Positions 56,377 through 64,000 of a stretch of DNA of 64,000 nucleotides are shown piece by piece (position 1 is the stretch's first letter; each line of letters begins with the position of its first letter). The stretch is taken from contig WHVA01000372.1 in assembly GCA_015179125.1 (NCBI GenBank), positions 1 to 64,000 of the forward strand, given 5' to 3'. Source of the DNA: Gautieria morchelliformis. Its lineage: Eukaryota > Basidiomycota > Agaricomycetes > Gomphales > Gomphaceae. Position numbers and translations under genes: made by a program. The notes below the pieces were generated by a model. It was not told the origin of the DNA. It saw nothing but the letters and a program-made list of their open reading frames with translations, and searched no databases.

Positions 56377-57495
56377 GTAAGGTATACGTTGATCATTTAT
56401 TCATGTCATTTACCCTGAATCCCTGAAAGTGGCCGCTACAACATTGCTGTTGTACGAAATATTGATCACCTCTGGCCAAGAAATAAGATATATCTGGCTG
56501 TATGAACCATACCACCCGTAATTTTTCTGTGATGTTACTCACACTACTTGTAGTAGAAGTTCTTGGACGAAGATCAATGTTTTACACATCCTTATCCGAT
56601 ATTACGCCTTGGGCTACCTGCTTATCAGCGCATATTGTATATATAAAGCCTTTCCTGTGTATTCTACTTATTTCTATCTAATATGCTAATGTAGCAGCAG
56701 CCAACGCAAATTTATCTGTAGAGGTGATACCATTTATTGTGTTTGTCGCGCGACATTGCTCACTCTGCTGTGTTTTGGCAGTTGTATGACCAGTCTTCAT
56801 GCTGCTGTGAAAAGAGTATCTTGATCTGTTCACGTATAGTTGCACAACCTTCAACGGATTCGAATTCTGGTATGAGGTGTTAATTTGCCTTATTTATACC
56901 ATATAAACTTACAATGTTGGATGGGGGCCGCGGTCTTTGTCCCTTTCGTTGATCTGCTCATCATACTTCGAATATACGCGCTATATCATGACAGAAAAAT
57001 AGGTTAGTTGGTTTCAAGTGATATGTAATTTGGACTCATGTGCCTTGTAGTGACTGTAATTTTGGTGGCGCTTTGGATAGGTGTGTCAGACTTCTGTGCG
57101 TTTGAATAAACTAATCTTCTTTTTAGCCGAAGTCGTTGTAAATCTCATTTACAACATCCTCGATTCATTTTACTCATGACTGCAGTCTGTCCTTATATTC
57201 ATAGGACTTGAGTTTTTGCCATCCAAGACCATGCCCGATCCACTCCCAGGTATCCTGCCAGGTTGTTTTCTACTAGAATCAGCATTCAATACATCCAAGG
57301 TCCTTGTGATGTGTGGGTGGGTGACCTTGCCAGATAAATAGAGACACGTAACCTAACCTACCTGACACTAGTGCCCTCATTGATGCATTCCAAGGTACGT
57401 TAGGCGTCAATATAGATAGACTTTAGTGATTTGGATAATCAACATCGTTAGCCATATATTTTTCCCTTACTATGTATAAGTTGTTTATACGAGTT

Positions 57496-59093
57496 AAATC
57501 ACTTGGCTTTTCTATGACTCCAATATTGAAAGTGTTCTTCAGGTGAGTTCAAATCTTTGTCTTTCCATCATCTTCAACTAAGCACACTTGTGTAGGGATG
57601 GAGTGGGGTACTGCTTGATGTGGGTTTCATATTTCTTCTCAACAAGATTCACAAGCTGATAATCTGTAACTCCTGTTTTCAAGTGTCTTTGGTGAGTGAT
57701 AACCTATGTTACTTTCTTTTTTTATTGGGGAGAGGAACAGCTATGTACCTTCTTTCCATATTGTTGCTCACCACTGCAGCTCCACAGTTACAACGATTTG
57801 GGCAGCTGTGTGTACATCCCCAACTGATTGATGATCCATGATTTACTTCCAGGATTCCATAAAGATGGATCATGTCCATTGTCACAATCTCAGTAAGATT
57901 CATTCCCTTCACTTGCACCACATTCTCATGCAAGAGATTTAGGCTGGGAGGTTAGTTTTGAACCTTAGAGATGTTGCAGCTGACAAGTCGGGTCACTGGG
58001 GGCACTGGATGGCAAGTGGATGGAGACCGCCATTGCCATGGGCCTCCACATCAACTATCATCAGTTAATAGAGTGAACATGTCACAAATAGTGTATGGTA
58101 CATGTCAGGTCTCTCATTGAATGGACCTGAAGGGGAATGTATATAGGATTAGTTGCATCAGATACAAAGATATATTCCCACTTGATATAATACTGCTGAC
58201 AAGTCCTGAGGTCACCATGCAGAATGAAAAAGTCATGGTGTTTGTACTGTAAAAGTACACAACTATGCTGAGAGACTTCATTTGCTTCCAATTTTGCCTC
58301 CAAATCCTGCTATATGATATCCTGGGGTCCTTAACAGGCCCCTTAGTCTCAGTGAGTATTACAATGTGGGAGAAGAGAAAGAGGATTAGAAGCGCTCAGG
58401 GCTGTGTGGGAAAAGATTCCATGCACAACAAGTAATACCTCAGCATCTCAATAGTTTTCCAACATCAGCAGTATCATGAATGTCACCTTGTCCACACACA
58501 CACACACACACAGAGAGAGGCTACATCTAACTACTATTCTAATGTTCTCCTGTTAGTTAGACTGCATGATATGGCTCCCATATATAATGAGCCAGTGTAT
58601 TGCTGGAGCATCACAGACATGGCCTCAAATGCCAAGTCCAAAGAGGGTCAGAGTTGGTGAGGTGTGGATAGGTCTGTATGCTCTGTGAAAGCATCATGTG
58701 TCAGAGAATTGTTGGATGGCAGTGGAAGTGTAACAGTGTGGTCTGTCATATTGCATAGGGCTCAGCACCATACCATACATGGGTACAGCCACTTTATGGT
58801 GTCACACATACCATATCCGTTCCATACCCAGGACCACCAAGATGCTTGATGGTATGTGTAAATCCACCATATGCCCATGAACTTGGATCGAATTATAGTA
58901 GCTATTCCCTACATCCTTATTCACCACTGGAACTCCTTTTGTACTCCGACCACCACCACTGGAAGGGTGCTTAACAAAGTTCTACACACATTTCCCTATT
59001 TCCTCACATAGACACCCCTCTAAAAGACTTTCCGCTACATAACCTCATATCTACACACGTATACACATCGAAAACCCACCAGCCCCAGCTCCG
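57496..59093. other. No gene; one microsatellite
   Basis: A (CA)n then (GA)n run lies at 58493-58519. The rest shows no supported frame. Confidence 0.45.
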
Positions 59094-60518
59094 ATGTCGA
59101 ATGACGCGTCAACAAGTGGGGCGAGGGGTAGGAACATGCCGATGCAACGTCCAACGACCCCGGCCATGGCGCAGGCCAAGTTAGATGCCCAGGGACGCAT
59201 CCAGCCTCGAACTGCGACGGGAACAGAGAAAAGCTGACAGAGCCAGCGAAGCGTGCAGGACAACCCCTGGAGAGGTGGGCGCCAATGACCCGACCGACCA
59301 CTAGGGGAGCCACAGCTGACACGGAAACGCTGACACCCGAAGAAATCAGGGATCTTCCGGGGCAGGAGATAAAGAATGCTGAAGAAGGTAAGCATTATCT
59401 CAAACACACGCTACTGACAGTGCCAGGTGCCTCGTGGATGATTGACACGCTGTCCACTGCCCTGATACAAGTCACGCAGTACAAGGGGGTGCCACGACAG
59501 GCGGTCAATGCGATGAGGTCCATCGGCTTCGCACTAGAAAGAGTCGAGGACGATGAGAGGAGCCTGAGGGTTGTGAACTTAATAGGGGCGAGCATCGGGG
59601 CAGAGAGTGCTGTGCTCGCAAACAGGATACAGGAAGCCACGGAATTGGTCGACAAAGCTGCTGCAGTCGCCGGAGAGGCAGCTAGGGCGTCCCAGCAGGC
59701 CACCAAGAAAGCGACAGCTGTGGTGGAGACGATGCAGACTACGTCCTCTGCGGTCACTACCATGGCGACCAAGATTAGCAAGACCACATCCAGTTATCGA
59801 GACACCATACTCAAGGCTTCGACGGCACCGCAGCAGGTATCAACAAGGGCGCACACTCTAGACGCCAGGGTGCGGGCAAGAGAAGGAATTAAGCAGCGAC
59901 AGGCACTTGTCAATGCCGCAGCCCTGGGGGATCACATTCTAGTGGACCTAGACAACACCATGCTCGTGCTGAAAGCCAACGAGGTCATCGGTGATATGGA
60001 ATCGGACGGCACCCAAGCCGTCGTTAGTGCCAAGAGGCTTGCCAACGGAGGCGTTCTGTTCGAGCTCAACTCCGAGGGCTCGGTGAGGTGGCTCAATGAA
60101 GCATGGCACAGAGTACAATTCATGGAGGCTCTGGCGCCCGATGCCAGGATAAAGGCACGGCTCTTCCCACTCATGCTCCAGTTCATACTGCTGCACTGTG
60201 AGCCGGAGAGGGAGGGCGAGCTGCGGGGGATGGAGGAGAACAATAAGCTCCCCCTTGGCGCGATCAACAAGGCCAGGTGGATCAAGCCCAAGCAGCGTCG
60301 CGCCGCCAGCCAGACCTGCGGCCACGCACTGATTACCTTCACCACACCAGAGATCGCCAACAAAGTCCTCACCGACGGATTGATAGTGTGCCAGAAATGG
60401 GTATACGCAGTGAAGTGTATAAAAGAGCCCACGTGATGCCTCAAATGTCAAGGGTGGAATCACCTATCTTATGTCTGCCCGCAAATCTGCGACATGTGTG
60501 GTACCTGTGGTGGGCGGC
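59094..60518 (+). pseudogene. LINE ORF1 (nucleic-acid-binding protein), broken
   Basis: The ATG at 59094 opens MSNDASTSGARGRNM. A single missing base in the A-run near 59230 shifts the frame, which then runs open from before 59285 to a TGA at 60434-60436. The middle is helical and Ala/Thr-rich (ATELVDKAAAVAGEAARASQ), consistent with a trimerising coiled coil. The RNA-binding-like part ends HALITFTTPEIANKVLTDGL, and zinc knuckles follow (CLKCQGWNHLSYVC, CDMCGTCGG) until the LTR insertion. The TGA replaces a residue where Arg (CGA) is usual. Confidence 0.75.
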
Positions 60519-61196
60519 TGTTACGTATCGAGATTTCCGCTAAGTCGGAACTGGAAAGGACAGTGGCTTCAACTTATAGGTTGCGCCCCCAATGAACTAT
60601 CGTCCTAGGTATTTCGGAACTGAGTCGGAAGTCGGAAAGTACTGAACCAAAGTTTTGGTCGGAACTTCAGTCGGAACTGAGGCGGAAGGCGGAGAGAAAC
60701 TGAGATCTTGCTAGACTCGCTGTGCTAAGAACAGGAGATGGAGCGAAGGAAATCAAGTATCGAAGGCGATTATCTGATTGCAGAATAACAGACATACATG
60801 AGGGGGTTTTATACAAAGAGCTGAGACAACAGGTAATGATATGGTACTAAGCAAATTCCGGAGGAAGCGGAAGTCGAGTAGACAATGCGTGGGAACTAAC
60901 TATTGGGAACAATGGGACTACAAGGGGGGTTCAGGGTAAGGTAGAACAATGGCAAAGAACAAGGGGTCGGGAAAACATATCTGACAACGAATTACAAGGG
61001 TGGCCGGATATATGGTCTTGATGGACTGTGAGGTGGGTCCAGTGGGTCCGAGTAATAGAGTCGAAAGAACAAGGGAAATGTACAAGGGGTGGAATGTCGG
61101 AAATAACGGAGGGGCGGAAGGTGTTGCGGAAATATCGGAGGGGCGGAAGGTGTGGCGGAACTGAGGGTCGGAAGTCAGAAATGAACAGTCGTAACA
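60519..61196 (-). repeat. Solo family A LTR (minus) inside the LINE
   Basis: 678 bp, TGTTACG at 60519 to GTAACA at 61196 on the plus strand, flanked by a perfect GCGGC duplication (60514-60518, 61197-61201). It is closer in sequence to the 8956/16314 LTRs than the 28404 copy is. Confidence 0.9.
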
Positions 61197-61201
61197 GCGG
61201 C

Positions 61202-61955
61202 ACAAAACCTCAACCTGTGATCAGACGAAGCAGTACTGCATGTCATGCAGGACAAACAACCACACCAGTTGGGCAAGGGCCTGCCCCACCTTCTTAGGTA
61301 AGTGTGCAGAGATGGATGCTAAACTACTTGAGAATCAGATGCCCTACTTCCCCACTGAAGAAGCCTGGACTCATGTGTCACAGCCCCCAAACCGCCTCCC
61401 CCTATAATCCCATCGGCCGCTCAGCCTCTCATGCCGACATATGCCAGGGACTGGGAGACAGTCACACACAGAAAGGGTGGCTACAGGCAGGCGACCCTGC
61501 CCTACAGACGCAGGTCACCTCCCCCTCAAAAGGGATGGCAGACGCAGCCAGGACCCCCACAGCCACATGCCAGCCCTCTCACCACTCCCAACAACATCAG
61601 CCTAGGCCCCACTGCTTGAAGGGGAAACATAGATGGAAACGACGGGCCACCCCCACCAACCCAGTAGTGATGTCTTACGTGCTAGAACCATCACCAAAGA
61701 GACTGAGAATATACCAACAAAATCTCAATAAATCCGACAAGGCCCAATACGGCCTCATCAACTCTACAATACGCGTGGAGAATGACCTAATACTGCTACA
61801 AGAACCCTACATAGACACGCTGGGAAACATGAAGGCTAACCACAACTGGCGAGTACTATATCCTACTTCCTATCTTACTGACCCAGCTGCCAAGCATTTG
61901 GTGATACTGGTGAATGCAGCACTGGACACCGACACATGGTCACAAATTTTTTTCA
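61202..61955 (+). pseudogene. LINE ORF1 tail and endonuclease start
   Basis: Just after the solo LTR the sequence codes the rest of the zinc-knuckle region (QYCMSCRTNNHTSWARACP, then MPYFPTEEAWTHVS). From about 61670 comes the endonuclease/exonuclease/phosphatase fold: KRLRIYQQNLNKSDKAQYGL, DLILLQEPYID with the catalytic Glu, and NWRVLYPTSY. The fold is cut at about 61955. Confidence 0.7.
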
Positions 61956-61964
61956 CTGGGTCAA

Positions 61965-62363
61965 TGTCAGGGTTCACGTGTTTCCTTCCACAAGTTTCTA
62001 TTTCCTTCCATGAGTTTCCGTCACCTTCCATCAGTTTCCATAACCTTCCGTCAGTTTCTATAACCTTCCGTCAGTTTCCGTGACCTTCCATCAGTTTCCG
62101 TCACCTTCCGTAACCTTCTACAAGTTTCCGTCTTCCCTATTATGTAAGCCTTGCCAGCGCTATAAGACTGTAGCCCATGTGGTGGTGTTTCCTCAGCTTG
62201 ATCTCTGAGGATACCCACTACACAGGCAAGTCCCCATGTATCTATCGTTGGTAGAGTTATAAACTGAGGATACCAACTACACAGTTGGTCATTGTCCTAG
62301 TATTGGCTCTTATCTCCTTAAGTATCTTTTGGTTGTGGCTTCGTCATTAGTGTTGCCCTCACA
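61965..62363 (+). repeat. 5' LTR of family D with an internal minisatellite
   Basis: Starts TGTCAGGGTTC and probably ends CCCTCACA. Between about 61980 and 62135 a 19-20 bp motif (variants of TTCCGTCACCTTCCATCAG) is repeated about eight times. The end is inferred, since the partner LTR is outside the window. Confidence 0.6.
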
Positions 62364-62399
62364 GAAGATCAAGCTCATAGGACGACCCCACACACTTTT

Positions 62400-63530
62400 C
62401 TTAACCAGCCTTCATCTCAGCCTATAGCAGACCAACTCCCAGACGCATACTGGGACTCCCTGGGTGACCATGGGCCATTTCTTCGAGGCCTCCTTTCCAG
62501 CCAAGCACTGCAGCTGCAGCAACTTCAACTGCAGAATCAGGAACTGCACAATCAGATTGTTAACATTCACGACCACTTAGCCAATGCTGCCACCAACGCT
62601 GCTGTTGCTGCTGCTCAGCCCCTCAGTACCTCCCAGTGTCCCTCCATCTACTCACTCTATCAAAGCAGCAGAACCGGAGAAGTTCAATGGAGACCATGCA
62701 GAGACTGAAGGGTTTATCAGGTCTATCAAGTTGTCCATCGCTGTCCAGCCAGCATTCTTCCCAGATGAGCGCACAAAGATCCTATATGCTCTTTCCTTCA
62801 TGACGGGAGGCTCTGCGGAGATATGGGCACACAACGAGACACAGGCTGTCATTGATGCACCTCCTCTATATCCACTCTGGAGGGGTTTATTGAATGTGTG
62901 GAGGAGGCCTTTGGGGACCCAGATCGTGCCAGAACGGCTCGCACTAAGCTGCATGACCTTAGGATGGCGTCAGGAATGTCAGCAGATGAATACACGGCTC
63001 AATTTGAGATCCTGGCAGGCAGGACAGGCTTTAATGATGAGGCACTCGAGGATGCCTATGCTCGTGGCCTTCCAGCAGGTATCCTTGACAAGATCCACAC
63101 CCAGCCCTTTCTTCCATCCAACCTCAAAGCCTGGAAGGAAGCAGCCTGTCAGATTGACCGCAATCATCGCCGTCTGTTAGAGGTCAGGAAGGCACAGACA
63201 CCTCATGTCCCTAATCGCCCTCCTCCTGCCCGACCACTCCACACTCCTGCTATGGCTCCTGTTGTCACAGCACCACCCAGTAATGCGACACCTATGGACA
63301 TTGACTCATCCCACCGCCGCACCGAAACATGAACCTGCTACAACTGTAAGAGACCTGGTCACATTTCACCAGACTGTCCTGAACCTCGCAAGCCACGAAT
63401 CTGTGCAAACCTCACAGAGGCAGACATTGCAGCAATTGTCTCTAAATCTGTAGCAGCGGCAATGGAGGAACGCAAACAGAAGGTGGAAGCCCCTGTCCAA
63501 GAGGAAGGAAAGGGTTTTTAGGCCAGTCAG
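62400..63530 (+). pseudogene. Gag region, family D gypsy (fossil)
   Basis: A Gln/Leu-rich coiled coil (LQLQQLQLQNQELHNQI) is followed by the gag core (PEKFNGDHAETEGFIRSIK, FFPDERTKILYALSFM, ARGLPAGILDKIH) and a CCHC knuckle CYNCKRPGHISPDC near 63332. The frame is not continuous. Confidence 0.7.
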
Positions 63531-63689
63531 CGGTGAAAGACATGCCCCGCTCGATGAATCGGTTTTCAGTTCTCGAAACATGTACAATAGGGATCACAGG
63601 CGATATGATGCATCCTTCTCCTACCCCTGATCGAACTGAAACCAAACCAGCCATGCCAAAAACCCAACCCATCGCTCCAGTTGCTAATG

Positions 63690-64000
63690 CAAACCTTCCA
63701 GTCCCTCTATATGTCCGTACTGCTGACCTCCGCCGATGCACCAAAGTACCTCTCAAGGTCCACTCCGTTGACACAGGGCATCCACTTGCAATTGACTCCC
63801 TCCTTGACAGTGGTGCTACAGGGATGTTCATCGATGTGGAGTTTGTAAGGGAACACAGACTTCGGACCCGTCCCCTACCCCGTGCCATCCCCGTCTACAA
63901 TATTGAGGGTACCCCAAATGAGGCTGGCTCAAACAAGGAAGAAGTCGACCTCATTTGCACCTTTGGGAATCATACGGAACGTGCCACATTCTCTGTCACG
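63690..64000 (+). CDS. Protease region, family D gypsy, cut by the window end
   Basis: IDSLLDSGATGMFIDVEFV near 63790 is the DSG active-site motif of retroviral-type aspartic proteases. The frame is open to the window end. Confidence 0.65.

Larger units (their letters stand above)
54442..57495. repeat. Large inverted repeat with 1.98-kb spacer
   Basis: Left arm 54442-54970 and right arm 56956-57495 are reverse complements with scattered differences. Shared blocks include AACTCGTATAAA, CACTAGTGTCAGGTAGGTTAG, TACTCATGACTGCAGTC/GACTGCAGTCATGAGTA and CATGATATAGCGCGTATAT. No target duplication was found at the outer ends. The spacer codes no recognised protein. It could be a long-TIR transposon or two head-to-head copies of one repeat. 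Confidence 0.7.
59094..61955 (+). mobile_element. LINE fragment (ORF1 and endonuclease)
   Basis: A non-LTR retrotransposon with ORF1 (59094-60518, continuing after 61202) and an apurinic-type endonuclease region (61670-61955). The reverse transcriptase is absent because a gypsy element follows from 61965. A solo family A LTR (60519-61196) splits it. The 5' end probably lies a little upstream of 59094. Confidence 0.75.
61965..64000 (+). mobile_element. Ty3/gypsy element (family D), 5' part, runs off the window
   Basis: LTR (61965-62363), gag with zinc knuckle, and protease are visible. The rest lies beyond 64000. It was inserted into the endonuclease region of the LINE. It looks broken in a few places. 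Confidence 0.75.

Noticed and set aside
9100-60700. CRISPR-like spacing of TTCCG words in the family A LTRs
   Set aside because: These are simple internal LTR repeats in a eukaryotic genome; there are no regular spacers.
1-64000. tRNA or rRNA genes
   Set aside because: No cloverleaf with box A/B and CCA-adjacent structure and no rRNA-like conserved stretch was recognised by eye; a tRNA search would be needed to exclude short ones.

Overview
The window looks like a transposon-rich stretch of a mushroom-forming basidiomycete (Agaricomycetes). The evidence is introns of about 50-65 nt, KDZ transposases with CxC5/CxC6-type cysteine clusters, chromoviral Ty3/gypsy elements, a tyrosine-recombinase retrotransposon, a LINE whose ORF1 carries zinc knuckles, and three intron-dense host genes. 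All calls come from reading the sequence; no database search was run.

Layout. 1-1843: end of a long LTR (family B) and a decayed coiled-coil gene. 1852-4254: a non-autonomous DNA transposon with KDZ-type ends and an exact 8-bp target duplication, carrying an intron-containing fragment of the ribonucleotide reductase large-subunit gene. About 4300-8363: a tyrosine-recombinase (Ngaro/DIRS-like) retrotransposon fossil. 8956-16997: an outwardly complete chromovirus (family A) with an extra antisense coding block before its 3' LTR. 17006-23348: a nearly intact KDZ transposon with two convergent genes, a transposase and an RTC4-like accessory gene, each broken by one lesion. 23832-25754: an O-methyltransferase gene, in frame through ten exons. 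26702-27506 and 34047-34445: two related foldback elements with CACTG-type ends and 3-bp target duplications. 28404-31406: a three-level nest of solo LTRs, each with a recognisable target duplication. 32754-34851: copia-like remains. 36042-46524: a field of family C gypsy LTRs around one minus-strand element (39040-45204).

The host island is 47839-54250: a TauD/TfdA-type 2-oxoglutarate dioxygenase on the minus strand (ten exons, three of them only 19, 17 and 8 nt) and, divergently, a complete Nup107/Nup84 nucleoporin gene (13 exons, 799 codons, one GC-AG intron). 54442-57495 is a large inverted repeat with arms of about 530 bp. 59094-61955 is a LINE fragment (ORF1 and endonuclease) containing a solo family A LTR. 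It is cut by another gypsy element that runs off the window from 61965.

The two KDZ-ended elements share terminal boxes: 10-bp near-palindromes of the form GTCCATGGAC spaced exactly 12 bp apart. This links the autonomous element and the gene-carrying one, and suggests the first could supply transposase to the second. Nonsense changes in the KDZ accessory gene, the LINE and the first pseudogene fit C-to-T decay, as expected if repeats are methylated.
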